In this document: positions 1-12,189 of the stretch, one piece after another
Numbering within the stretch: the first letter of the stretch is position 1
Layout: the number at the start of each line of letters is the position of its first letter
Assembly: GCA_963930775.1 (NCBI GenBank)
Contig: OZ005695.1
Span: 3,534,001-3,598,000, forward strand
Reading direction: 5' to 3'
Length of the DNA: 64,000 bases
DNA from: Cliona cf. orientalis
Taxonomy: Eukaryota > Porifera > Demospongiae > Clionaida > Clionaidae
Position numbers and translations under genes: made by a program
The notes under the pieces: model-generated
Told to the model about the DNA's origin: nothing
What the model saw: the letters and a program-made list of their open reading frames with translations, nothing else
Databases searched by the model: none

Positions 1-299
1 TTGGGTTTAGGGTATGGTTGGTGACAAAAATTTAATATAACTTAGACACTGAAGCCAAGGGATCTACAGGATTTAGGACACTAATATAAAATCGAGAAGC
101 TTTGACTTTTGTCAAGTGTATGTAATGGACACAGTTGGCCTAGATATCACTATCCTGTGGCAATATGGAAATTTCAGAATAATAATATTCAAGAAGCATT
201 GAATTTCCTGATCTAGTAAAAGAACGAAGTAATCATAAACATCTGCATACATAGCCATGGAATAGTTATGTAGCTTTACCTATACTGAGTCAATAGCAC
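1..299. other. No gene seen
   Basis: A+T-rich sequence with no supported coding region. It flanks the NLR-like pseudogene that begins near 300 and may contain more of its decayed 3' part. Confidence 0.4.
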
Positions 300-962
300 T
301 TCTGTATTGCTAATGAGTTGTCCAACCAATAACTTCTTCTACCCACTTAATATATACGTACAAGGCATACTCCATTGTCAACGCTATATTCAAGGAATAT
401 CTGCTTCAGGAAAGGTGTGGCACCTGATGTATTATATTGGAACTTATCCAAGGTAGACCTCTACAAAAATCACAAGATCCAAACTATCCTCTCAAATGCT
501 TATTGGTCAGCTAAAATAATATCCCCAGAATGATGTACTGCTCTCCAGATCCACATCAAGGAGCTTGTATGCAGTGACAAAAGCTAGCTGCTCATTTAAG
601 GGAAGAGTTATGAGATGAAGAGCAGCGAAGAACTCCAGGAATGTTGGATGTGAGAATGTGAACTTGATTTGACTTTCTGATCCGGGTACTGAAGTTACTC
701 CCACAAAGCTCAGTAGATTTATGTGGTCCTTTGTAGCTTTGATGTCAGGAAAGGAAATTTGATTTTTGAAAACTCCACCTGGTGTAGAATATTGAAGGCA
801 GAACACAAATTAAATCATCTCCGTGAGGGGCATTGGCACGTATGAACTGCCACAGGGATTGAGTATTCCACTCAAGACGGTGCCCTTCGTAATGCTTGAT
901 CGTTACATTCATAAAAGCAATGTAGATTTGAGTTGTTGTCCTGAATGATACTGTAACACTGA
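300..962 (-). pseudogene. NLR-like (post-NACHT) pseudogene fragment
   Basis: This stretch matches, on the same strand, the part of the NLR-like relic at about 4750-5405. It shares the segment around FTFSHPTFLEFFAALHL, which resembles the winged-helix and hydrophobic region following a NACHT domain. Only about 99 codons stay open (507-806); the rest is interrupted by frameshifts and stops. It is a partial duplicate, probably not expressed. The match ends at about 962, where an inverted piece of the same gene begins. Confidence 0.75.
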
Positions 963-1145
963 AAATTTTAAAAAAGAAACACGAATTGAGATATTAGGAT
1001 ACAATTTTGATAATTTAATGAATTACTTACACAAGCTATCTGATAATGCAATACTGGTTAATGCAATTCAACATTCATGGGATAACGATCCAGAAGTGAA
1101 GGAGATGTGTACCCTACCCCTCAACATGGCTATGATGCTGCATAC
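962..1145 (+). pseudogene. Inverted NACHT fragment of the same pseudogene
   Basis: Read on the plus strand this encodes the segment IEILGYNFDNLMNYLHK through PLNMAMML. That is the same segment found on the minus strand at about 5424-5610. Both neighbours (300-962 and 1785-1858) keep minus orientation and match the adjacent gene segments. The block therefore looks flipped in place, not separately copied. A run of 13 C and a transposon-like element follow at its right edge. Confidence 0.75.
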
Positions 1146-1163
1146 CCCCCCCCCCCCGGTATA

Positions 1164-1777
1164 CTGTATAGCCGGAAATTTTCGCCTGGAGAAAATTTTC
1201 GCCTTTTTCGTCCAGGCGCGTCGTGGGCGAATATTTTTTCGGCGAATTATTTTACCCAGTGAAATTTTGTCATGCTAAAATTTTTACATGCACAGGTTTT
1301 TACACGTGGCTGCCAAGCTGTACTAGTAGTGCCTCATGATCGACAATCAGCTGGTATTCAAACCCCATCTTTCTCAATCTGCAGTCTAGCCTGATGTCAC
1401 TACTATCCTACTTCCACGTTGCTCCTCGGGTTTTACCCGATCCTTCCGGGCCCCTATCGGCGGAGCTAATAGCTCCTTCCGCCATCGCAGAGGCCAACGC
1501 TGCTGTGAACGGCGTGCAGCAAGCGAAGATTAAGGGAAGTAAGAAGCAAGGGACGTACAGGGAGATCGACCGTGTGCTGAGGATCAAGCGCGTGCAAATA
1601 CGGTACCAAAATTATTTAATATTCGGGCGTGGCGTGTTCATTCGAGAGCTCCACCCACTACTTCCTGGTAAGCAGCTAGCGCTGTGGGCGAAATTAAATT
1701 TGGCGAAATTTTTGTGCCAATACAAAGCATGAGTATTGAGCGAAATTTTTGTCCAGCGAAAATTTTGTGCTATACAG
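1164..1777. mobile_element. CTGTA-type TIR element (non-autonomous DNA transposon)
   Basis: The ends are inverted repeats: the left begins CTGTATAGCCGG and the right, read in reverse complement, begins CTGTATAGCAC. Both sides abut TA, consistent with a TA target duplication. Subterminal repeats of the type gaaaattttcgcc and gcgaaattttt occur at both ends. The centre (1394-1600, plus) has a short frame with LPDPSGPLS and SAIAEANAAVN, which to me resembles the N-terminus of transposase-like proteins in sponge genomes; that resemblance is from memory. It is likely a deletion derivative of a larger element. It separates two parts of the NLR pseudogene. Confidence 0.7.
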
Positions 1778-1784
1778 TATAATA

Positions 1785-1858
1785 TAGTCACCGACAATGG
1801 CCGTGATATAAGCAAACAAAATGAGGACTCCGAGTAAATCTTATTTCCTTCTATGATA
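1785..1858 (-). pseudogene. Short NACHT pseudogene fragment
   Basis: About 75 bases match 5610-5690, the region coding for the FCLLTSRPLS motif of the NACHT module, in the same orientation. It is the continuation of the 300-1145 pseudogene beyond the inserted TIR element. Confidence 0.65.
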
Positions 1859-2314
1859 TCGTTTTGTGAGCATTACAGTTGTATATCTAACAAACAAGTG
1901 TCATTGTTACACATGAATATCATACCAATGTAGCTAGATTATTGTAGCAATCTAATGTAGCTGCTAGATAATGAATGTTGTTGTTACAATCAGTTTATGT
2001 TATGGTTACATAGGGTTGTCATAATGGTTCACGTTTGCCATAGTCAGTATCACAAACTGCTATAATCGCCAGTTGCACATGCTTATCATATGATCACGTG
2101 AAGTAAAAATCTGCTGATTATGCATTTTTTGAATTCGAAAAGCAGAGAGAATGGTGAGTTAGTACTCCTGACTGTTCGTACATGACTCTCAGGACCATTT
2201 CTCTCCAACTAAGCAGATATTAAGTATATCTTACCGGTGTTCATAGTAATGAGCAGCTCTGTCTCTTGAGAAAGCAAACTATGTAAGTTTGTGACCATGA
2301 GTGGGCTTTGTACC

Positions 2315-3633
<1,319 letters not shown>

Positions 3634-3923
3634 TGTTATTTTAATCGGCATTCAGCATAGAAATAGAATAGTCAACTCAACATAGATAGAATAAAACTTA
3701 TATAGAAAACCTAACAGAGTTCCAGAACGTTCTAGAATGACTTGACATCTCACATAAACTGTTCACAGACATGTTCACAGACAAACACTATCACACATAA
3801 GACCCTAATCAACAGCATAAATCAGACAGAAGGTTCTAGAACACTACTACTTAATTACTACCTAACAACAATAGCTAACTCTACTAATTACAATTAACAG
3901 TACAAGAATCACTGTTTCCAACA
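3634..3923 (-). mobile_element. LTR of a Copia-type retrotransposon
   Basis: On the plus strand the segment begins TGTTATTTT and ends TTTCCAACA, giving the TGTT...AACA termini usual for LTRs. Directly to its right the reverse strand reads aagtgggag, a purine-rich tract placed as a polypurine tract before a 3' LTR. An RNase H scrap of Copia type lies next to it in the matching orientation. No second LTR is seen, so the element is truncated. Exact ends are estimated. Confidence 0.6.
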
Positions 3924-4200
3924 CTCCCACTTAATTAGAAGAGTTCATCGAAACTAAGTTCCTCCATCCCCATTAGAGTATGCAACTTCTCTGGCTAACT
4001 GGCCACAGAGAATCGGTTCTTCTTTCATGGCCAGTACTTTGCGTATGATACAAAACCAGATTTCAATGTGCTTCGTCCGGGTGTGACCAATTGAATTTTG
4101 TGCCGGTGCAATTGCTCTTTGGTTGTCTTCCTTGATAGCGATTGGTATCTGCAGATCGGTGAACAATGTTTGAAGTGATGCTACCAGTACAATGTAGAGA
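3924..4200 (-). pseudogene. Ty1/Copia RNase H remnant
   Basis: The minus strand encodes a stretch with IAIKEDNQRAIAPAQN followed by HTRTKHIEI, the signature end of Copia RNase H (DNQ.AI.LA.N and H.RTKHI.I). The frame is lost further on. The upstream part of the element is missing and the sequence runs into NLR-like coding sequence near 4200, so a deletion has joined the two. Only the last ~90 codons are recognisable. Confidence 0.75.
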
Positions 4201-6132
4201 GAAATTCTTGTACCTTCTACTCTGCATCTATCAATGCTAATGTCTAGACGAATCTCTATTTTTAGATTTAACCGCACCAATGCAATTTCAAGCTGTTTAA
4301 GTGTTTTCGACAGAGACTCCATTACATCGTTGAATTGATTCCAATTATTATTATAGAATAGTCTGATATCAATATGTTCCAAGTTAGGTATATAACACTC
4401 TTTTCATCTTATGAAGAATATCAGCATTATGGGGATAGTAGGTGACAGTAAGCGAGGTGACTGAGGGAAACTTTAGTCCGTGACATTTACTGTCTTTATT
4501 GTCTCTGAGTCCTTGGATGCAGAGCACCAGATTTAGCTGATCTTGTCTTGTCAAGTATACATAATCGACAAAATTTATAATTATACTAAATGAATTGCCA
4601 TTGACTGACAACACTTCTCTGATTTTTAATTCTAACTTGTTAGCATCCTGTGGCGATAAGTAAAGATCAGATTGAAACCCACTGTTAAGGGCTCTTTCAT
4701 CAAGAATGGAATGATAAGCACATACTGAGTAGTTAGCTTTAAATACTGACTCAGAGTCGATGGCATTTCTGAATTGTTGTGTTGTCCAACCAAGAACTTC
4801 TTCTACCCACTTATATGCAAAACATACTCCAATTTCAATACTAGATTTAAGGAATAACTGCTTCAGGAAAGGTGTGGCACCTGATGTATTATAGTGGAAC
4901 TTATCACCAACTAAACCGAGGTAAAACTTCACAAGCATCCTATGAGACAACCTATACTCTCGATACTTTAGTCTAAGACTCTGAGGTATTTTATGATTAC
5001 GAAATCTTGCAGTTACAAACGCTAGCTGCTCATTTAGTGGAAGAGTTGTGAGATGAAGAGCAGCGAAGAACTCCAGGAATGTTGGATGTGAGAATGTGAA
5101 CTTGATTCGACTTTCTGATCCAGGTACTGAAGTTACTCCCACAAAGCTCAGTTGATTTATGTGGTCCTTTGTAGCTTTGATGTCAGGAAAGGAAGTTTGA
5201 TTTTTGAAAATTGTATCATAAGCCACCTGGTGTAGGATATTGAAGGCAGAACACAAACCATCTCCATGAGGGGCCTTGGCACGTATGCACTGCCACAGGG
5301 ATTCAGTATTCCACTCAAGACGGTGCCCTTCATAATGCTTGATCGTTACATTCATAAAAGCAATGTAGATTTGAGTTGTTATCCTGAATGATACTGTAAC
5401 ACTGCTTTCATAACTATAATATTATATATACAGCATCATAGCCATGTTGAGGGGTAGGGTGCATATCTGCTTCACTTTTGGATTGTTATCCCATGAATGT
5501 TGAATTGCACTAACCAGTGTTGAATTATCAGAAAGCTTGTGTAAATAGTTCATTAAATTATCAATATTATTATATCCTAATATCTCAATTCGTCTTTCCT
5601 TTTCAAACGTTTCACTGGACAATGGCCGTGATGTCAGCAAACAAAATGAGGAGTGAATCTTACTGCCTTCTATGATTGCATCGATGAACTCATATTTCCC
5701 CCTGAGCTCATTGTAGGCATCAAACAAGAAACATGCTCCAGCTCCGTTGATCGCATATATTTTCTCTGATATATCCTTTAAGTTCACCAGATCACCAAAT
5801 CCAGACTTAGAAAGCAGATCACCAAGGCTATTCACTTCTCCTTCAAGTGAACCAAGAGAGATCAGGAATAAGATCTGACAAGACTTCAATGCTCTTCCAC
5901 TTGCCCACTCCTTTGCTAGATGCCTTAACAATGTTGTTTTTCCAGATCCTGGCAGTCCAGTTACAATGAAACGACCACCTTCACCTTCACCTGAGTAGTT
6001 CTGTGCTAGCTCACTGTGTCCAAACTCCTGTCCATCTTTATCCTTCATCACTACGAGGTATTCCAAGTCACTATTGCCACTGATTGATAGATTGAACTTC
6101 ATCACTGTCTGTGCTCTGTATTCAGTTTTCAA
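4200..6132 (-). pseudogene. NACHT-domain (NLR-like) gene, broken
   Basis: The reverse strand begins (6132) with a NACHT module: Walker A GLPGSGKTTLLRHLAKEW near residue 60, a Walker B-like ACFLFDAYNEL, and the sensor-type FCLLTSRPLS. NLR NACHT proteins are cytosolic STAND ATPases that act in innate immunity. The frame runs to an in-frame TAA at 5422-5424, then continues in the same frame through the post-NACHT region (FTFSHPTFLEFFAALHL). A one-base frameshift near 4395-4400 precedes the last segment (HIDIRLFYNNNW), which fuses into Copia debris. No N-terminal Death or CARD domain was found upstream. A short intron over the TAA seems unlikely, since only ~18 nt could be removed. Probably a pseudogene. 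Confidence 0.7.
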
Positions 6133-6541
6133 TATTTCTGCAGCATTTTTAGGGGAGAGTTGCTATGCTGATTATACTATATATGAACACTTGACCATCT
6201 CCCCAGTAGCTAGCTGCACAGTGTAATGCTGCATGTGGTAAAAGGTCGTCAATAGAATGCGTACACATCGATCGATGCTGGCCCCAGAAATCATGGAGAT
6301 GGCGTCTAAGATCGACTCTCAGCCTTGATAGCGACAGGTTTCGATGCTTCAATCACAGAGACGAACTCGACAGCACAGTATTCCTTCCGAACTTCAGGTT
6401 GGTCACGCTGCTGCAGTCTCGCGCGGGCCAGCCCCTTGTGACAATGATGCGTGCTATATATAGCGCAAGGCCATCCACGGCATTACGTAAGCCAAGAAAA
6501 CACGTGAAGTTCAACCAACAGAGAAAGTAGCGCTCAGCTTG
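6133..6541. other. No clear gene (possible former 5' region of NLR relic)
   Basis: Short open frames only. The segment lies upstream of the NACHT relic and might have held its first exon or promoter, but no domain can be recognised. Confidence 0.3.
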
Positions 6542-6827
6542 TAAGGCGAAGCAAACTAAATTCACAGTTTATCGTCACAGACTTTTCGATTTTGCATGCG
6601 GGCGGGCGGTCATTATTCAGATTTCAAATTAGTAAAAGAGTGCGAGAAACGCTAGGTTCGAACTCGCGATCACTGAGGCCACGCCCTTCAATTGCAGCGC
6701 TCCAGGGGGTGGGGCCAAAATGCCATATAATTGCTGTATACAATCTGAAATATGAAATTTTTTGAGAAAATCTGAAAATCCATGCGGGCGGTGACGATAA
6801 ACTGCGAATTCAGTTTGCCTGGCCTAA
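6542..6827. mobile_element. TIR element with GCGGGCGG motifs (copy A)
   Basis: Left arm (about 6542-6575) and right arm (about 6790-6827) are reverse complements with few mismatches; the core is AGTTTATCGTCAC opposite GTGACGATAAACT. Each arm is followed inside by a motif of the form atgcgggcgg. The outermost bases resemble TAAGGC, as in the element at 7837-8218. No coding capacity, so it is a MITE-like element. Confidence 0.6.
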
Positions 6828-7836
6828 TATATTCGCTGGATACACGCGTAAGATACTCTACATATTTACTGATTTTCAGGTCCCAGAAAGGCTCCAGCGA
6901 GGCCCTGGACTTTTTCATAATTACCTCATACGTTGCATCATAATTTCATCATAATTTCATCATAGATTACACTACAATTACCTCATAACCACAGAAAAGT
7001 AAATTGCTACTAGGGAGATAACAACGAAAAATATTTTCAGAAAGTGTCGTTTTGTGTCATAACGCACCCGATTGGTCAGAACGGTAGGGCCGTGTGCAAA
7101 AAACATGGTAACCATAGAGATGCACGAGGCGCAAAGCGCCGCGCGCTTGGCGCGGCCGGCCGGCCGGCCATCGATCGCGAGTTTGAGTACTCGAGTACGT
7201 ACGAGTACAGCCTTGGGGCCGGCCGACCCTCGGCCTAGGCTGCAGTATAGCTAGCTAGCTAGCTATAGCCTAGCTAGCCTAGCCCTAATCTCTCGATCTT
7301 GCGCCGGCGCTAGCATCGACGCCGGTTTGAGCGGAGTGAGTGACGTCATCGTTGTACTCGCAAGCTGGGCCCACCAAAGTCTCCGACTTCTCGCATATCT
7401 ATGTTTCTTGCAAAGCAAGACTGAAGAGGCGAGTTAACTGTTCGCTGTCATACCGGTACTATAGTTAGTATCCATGCTGGAGTGGAGCTAAGTCTCTTGG
7501 CTCATTAATTCCACCTGCAGTGAGGGGTGTGGCCTACAGATCCGTTTGTCTGCGCATGCGCATACATTTTAGTGGCAATATGGGAGTTTCAAGCTTTAAC
7601 AACATTGAGGCAATTAACAAGTATCGCGCATGCGCACTCTGCAGCGAGTGATCGGAAGGGAGTGGCCAGACAACGGATAAGCATTTAATATTGACCAGTA
7701 TATAGTGGTATAGGCTATAGCTGCATGATTGGCATCACCCTCAGAGGCTCTGCCGTGATATCTTGATATGAGAGTGCAACAGTCGCTGTAAATCTAGTCA
7801 ATTTGGTACACCAATAGCTGCGAGTCTGTTATCACA
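6828..7836. other. No gene seen; G+C-richer patch
   Basis: No supported gene. The part around 7100-7350 is unusually rich in CpG and in palindromes (ggccggccggcc, tagctagctagc) compared with its surroundings. Small frames there have no recognisable domain. It could be an old repeat or a CpG-rich regulatory patch. Confidence 0.35.
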
Positions 7837-8218
7837 ATAAGGCCACTATTTGTTGAATAATAGTTTCTCATCAGGGACTTTCCCAGAATTGTATGCGGGC
7901 GGGCGGTACATTACCATTATGCCATTATTTAATTACATTAGTGCATTCCAGGAAATGTGCTATGTAAACACTTCTTGATCCTTAAAATAACAAAATGTAC
8001 ACACAAAGAAGCAATACTAGTGTGGTCAGATATAGTCTATCATTGTATCAAGCTAGACCCCTTTTTCGCCCGACGACCTTTACCCACTCTATACACACGC
8101 GAGGCAGATCTGCGCATGCGTAGTAGCATATAATGGCATAATGACGAGATTGAAGCGGGGGCAAAATTCCATGCGGGCGGGGGATGAGAAACTAATTTTC
8201 AACCAATAGTGGCCTAAA
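7837..8218. mobile_element. TIR element with GCGGGCGG motifs (copy B)
   Basis: Left arm 7839-7872 (aaggccactatt...tagtttctcatc) pairs with right arm 8183-8216 (gatgagaaacta...aatagtggcct) in reverse complement with few differences. Internal motifs tgcgggcgggcgg and atgcgggcggggg lie just inside each arm, as in the copy at 6542-6827. It has no coding capacity. Confidence 0.65.
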
Positions 8219-8489
8219 GCAAATTAGATGCTGGCCCACAACTCCTCAGTCTGTACCGAATAATTATGTATCCCATTCTTAATAATGCATGCCACTGGTT
8301 GTGAATCCTCAACAAGTGTATATACATGCATGCAAGAATGCAATTTTTTTTGTTTTCACTTGCACGTGAGGTTCAACTTGTAGTACATGAACATTATCAC
8401 ACCCAAAATGATGGTAGAATGATTGCTGTCAGATAGCAACCAGGGACTTTGAGCCATTTGTTATATGAGGGTGAAAGGGAGTTTGTTAA

Positions 8490-8682
8490 ACCTTTAGCAT
8501 TTTCTATTGCCCTTTGAAGACGAGATTCGGTAGCTGATTGATCGTTTTCAAGCCAGTATCATGATGCTAGCATCTCCCGAAAGCAGCCACCAGCTTTATT
8601 CTGATAGTCATGTTTAATGATATCCAGAGCACGTTTGTCTATTCCAAGCTGCAGACCCAATGTTTTACAAGTCCAATACTAT
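8490..8682 (-). pseudogene. Death-domain remnant
   Basis: The reverse strand reads in one frame through LGLQLGIDKRALDIIKH, GGCFREMLAS, then TGA where family members have Trp, then YWLENDQSATESRLQRAI. This is the pattern of Death domains (LG..LGI...L..I, then C..ML..W, then L..AI). Sponge NLR-like and other signalling proteins often carry such domains N-terminally. It lies 3' of the NLR relic at 9131-11891, so it may belong to a separate lost gene. The stop and missing flanks suggest a pseudogene. Confidence 0.6.
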
Positions 8683-9130
8683 AGGCTGTAGTATGCTTGC
8701 ATCTGCATACAGATCTAAAGATTTACCACCTCTCAAAATTTCTGGGGAGAACCCTGTGCTGAGTCTGAAATAAGTGTGATTCCCCGGCCGGATCCCTGCT
8801 TAATGCTCACTAGAGCCACCCTCACTTGCAGCAGATTAAGTATAGAACTGATATTTATTGGAGAACTGTAGTAATGATATTCATAGGATGAGGATAACGT
8901 GGCTATTCCTCCCACAAAAGTGGGTGTGTCTCAATACCAAACTCAATGTGTATGTGTGAAAAGATGGCAAGGAGTTAATTAATAATGCATGGCACCAGTA
9001 GTGACGACAAAAAAAAGGTGAAGAGTAAAGCTATTATTATTATACTGTCACAGTAAATAGCGTTCACTATAATAACAAACAAAAACGTTATCAAGTTCAA
9101 CATCTCATAATGAATTTACGTTGTCAAAAT

Positions 9131-11891
9131 TCAATGAGCATATCTGGGCCACAGATGTGGACGTTTTAAAAAAAAATTTGTAGAATTTTCTGCTTCTCTA
9201 CCTTGACGAGTCTGTGTCTTAAATAGCTCATACAAAGAGCAAATTTGTAGCAGCTGTGAAGATTTTAATCCCAAGAGTACTCGCAAGCTGTTGATTTGCT
9301 TAATTAAATCATGGTGCTTTGTGCTGATAATGTTTGAATTCACTGATAATATTCTAAGGTAGAGATTTACATGTTTCCAATGAATGAGGAGGAACTGCAA
9401 CAAACCCTGTCCTGAAAATGGATTACTATCGATTTCAAGTACTTGTGTTCTTGACCTTAGGATCCCATTAGCTAGCAAAAGTAATCGAAAGTCATCAATA
9501 CCACAAGAAACCAAACGAAGCTGTTGGACATGAGCATACCTCAAAGATACAGCAAATAACAATATAGCTCCTTGATCACTTAACAGTTCATTATCACTTA
9601 AATCAAGTTTCTTGAACATGCGGCTTCGTAGCAACAAGACAATATAATGTATGAACAAGGATGTCAAGTTCATGGAAGTGAAGGAAAATATAGAAACAGC
9701 TGAATTTCCTACTAGACCTTCAATAAGCTGTTGTAATGGAAAATGCAAGTCCCCTGTGTCTATGAAATCGCAATCACTGATGACCAACACAATCAAACAA
9801 GAATTTTTTTGGAGCATCTTCTTGATATGCAAGAATGCAAGTTCATATATTATTACTCCTTGAAGACTAAAATGAACATGGGGTCTAGTTACTGGTTGAC
9901 ATAACTCTTGTGCTAATCCTCTGATCTCTCCCTCTCCAAGAAGAGTTCCCATGATATCGAGGCATATTGGGACTTCAACATCACTACAAATATTCCTGAC
10001 AAAATAACCGATTGATAAACAATCTGTTGGACAGAGTTGCATATAAGAGAATGATAGTGCAATATACCTTCTTGGAGTATTGTGCAACAAAAGTAATGGA
10101 TCTTGAAAGTCAGTAGCAAAACATTTAATACCTTTCAACAATTCAATGTTATGTGATTCAAATATGCAATTAATTAGTGCCAAAAGATGACGTCTACTGT
10201 CATGTGTTAGATCAGGGTGTTTCTTAAGTTCTAGAAACACACTAGGTATGTCTAGTGGCTTCTTTAGGACTTCAACTAAAAAATTGCAAACATTTGTGTT
10301 CTTTTAATTTGGTCAGTCCAGCATAAAACCACAAAACAGAACAGAGAGCATTTGTATTGAAAAAAAATTTTACAGCAGCCATTTGGTCACTTTCTTTCAT
10401 ATTACTCATATGGAAAGCAGCCAAAAATTCTTGAATAGTTAAGTGAAAGAAGCTGTAATAGCAAGAAGGTCCACATAATGTGATCTTGGGAGTGACCTCA
10501 AGAAGACCAAGTGTGTCATTGATTGTAAGTTTTTCCGCTTTCAGCATATCTTCATTGATTTGCTTTATTCCTTCACAAAGAGCTCTATATGCAAGCCTTG
10601 ACAATCGACGCAAAACTAGATAGAAATCAAATGGAAGATCCTTTGTGAGATCGGCAATAGAAATGGAAGTATGTTCTGTACGAGTTTGTAGGTGTCGAAC
10701 AAGAAAGTTACAAATGAACAGATTGAACAATCCAGTTTGGGTTACAGGTAAATTATGCTTTGTAAATTTTAAAATGTGGGCTAAAATTGCTGCATTAACT
10801 GGAAGATAACAAAGGCTAATAAGTTCAGGTTTCATTGCTATGGCCTCAAACATTAGATACTTTTCTTCATCGTTTCCTATAAAGCAAGTGTCAAGGAACG
10901 TCTGTAACGATTCAAAACCTTTTATGCATACTTTTCCAGTTAGACACTGATGGATATCTAAAGGTAATCCAGGACGTGAAGTCATAATGATGGTGACATT
11001 TGGTAATGTTGATCTACCTCTGGTACCAGCTATGAATCGATAAAGAAATGAGTTCCAAAATCTTGAGGGGGCTTCATCACATCCTTCTAATAAGAAGCAC
11101 ACTCCTTTACCTCATCTGTCAGCAATGGCACCAGTAATAGCACTTCGCATCTCTTTACTTGGATGAGGAATTAAATCCTCAACTTCGGTAGCATCGTGGA
11201 CTGCTGGATCACTAAGAGATACATATATAAGTAGTAGAGTTTTAGTAAAAAGCCGGCCTAATGCCCATTCCTTGCATGAATACCATGCCAAAGTTGACTT
11301 CCCTGATCCAGCAATGCCTTCAATTAAAATCACCTTTCGCTTAACAGTTGGGTTTCCAACATTCATAATTGAACTTACAGTGATACCTTTTTCAGCATCA
11401 AATGATTCCGAGTCCAATGGAACCTCTACTAATTTTACATCTATGAAATTTTCCCAAGACCGTATAAATGGCCACTGAAGAATAGATGGGTGTTGAAGTT
11501 CTGAATAGCAGTCAACCAAATATTTATGGAAGTTATCTATTAGCTGATCAGCAGTGTGTGTGTCTGCTCCTTTCAATAGAAGAGTTCTAACAATATCAGC
11601 TAAGTTCAGCTTTCTGTGTGAAAAAAATACCATTATCAGCCTCCTATATGTTGCTCTAGATCCATTAATTTCTTTCCATTTTAGAAGTGCTTCACGTCTT
11701 TGTAGTTTAGGCCGACGAGGATACCTTTCAACAATGTCATTCTCATCCACTGGAGATAAATCTAAGAATGGTGCCATCTCCTGCCATTCTGTCATATGAC
11801 TGGCAATATCTGCTAAGTGAATATCACTGATAGGTGAATCAAGAACCGTCCGTCGTATCCCCTTACAGATTTCCTCAATAGTGGTCGTCAT
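9131..11891 (-). pseudogene. Death-fold/NACHT/LRR (NLR-like) gene with stop and frameshift
   Basis: From the ATG at 11891 the protein opens with an alpha-helical, Death-like region (around WQEMAPFLDLSPVDENDI and LLKWKEINGSRATYRRL). A NACHT domain follows with Walker A GIAGSGKSTLAW. At 11112-11114 an in-frame TGA interrupts just before the Walker B-like segment GVCFLLEGCDEAP; the frame then continues to about 10275. A one-base shift in a T run near 10275-10285 moves the rest to the frame ending at 9131. That part holds LRR-like repeats (FKKLDLSDNELLSDQG, QQLRLVSCGIDD, QVLEIDSNPFSGQG). The order is that of NLR pattern-recognition receptors. Two lesions point to a recent pseudogene, although assembly errors are possible. 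Confidence 0.7.
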
Positions 11892-12189
11892 GACACTTAG
11901 TGACTCCTCCTATCATAGGTTTAGGGATAACAAGCAATTACTATTGTATACAAAAGCAGTGATTAAATCTGTTATTATAAATGTGAAATAACGTAGCTAC
12001 TGTAAACTCTGTACCGTATCTAGGTACTGCAAATGTGTGTTACACTAATTGTTATGTAATAGTAATAATTATTATGATGTATTAATATTATGATGTCACT
12101 TCCTTTTATTGTACATCATGTATGCAATATATTGTGTGTACCCATTGATATTTTATTCTTTATCATTCTTATGCAAGTGTCAGGAGTGG
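11892..12189. other. Upstream region of NLR-like relic
   Basis: A+T-rich sequence 5' to the minus-strand NLR relic. I see no convincing core promoter or gene. Confidence 0.3.

Noticed and set aside
5405..5440. A tiny intron removing the TAA in the NLR relic
   Set aside because: The only GT...AG pair that keeps the frame would be 18 nt, too short to splice.
6640..6700. tRNA-like ggttcgaactcgcg
   Set aside because: The flanking bases do not form a T-arm or acceptor stem and no A-box or anticodon arm is present.
7044..7254. Short Arg/Ala-rich frames
   Set aside because: They arise from a CpG-rich palindromic patch and show no domain.
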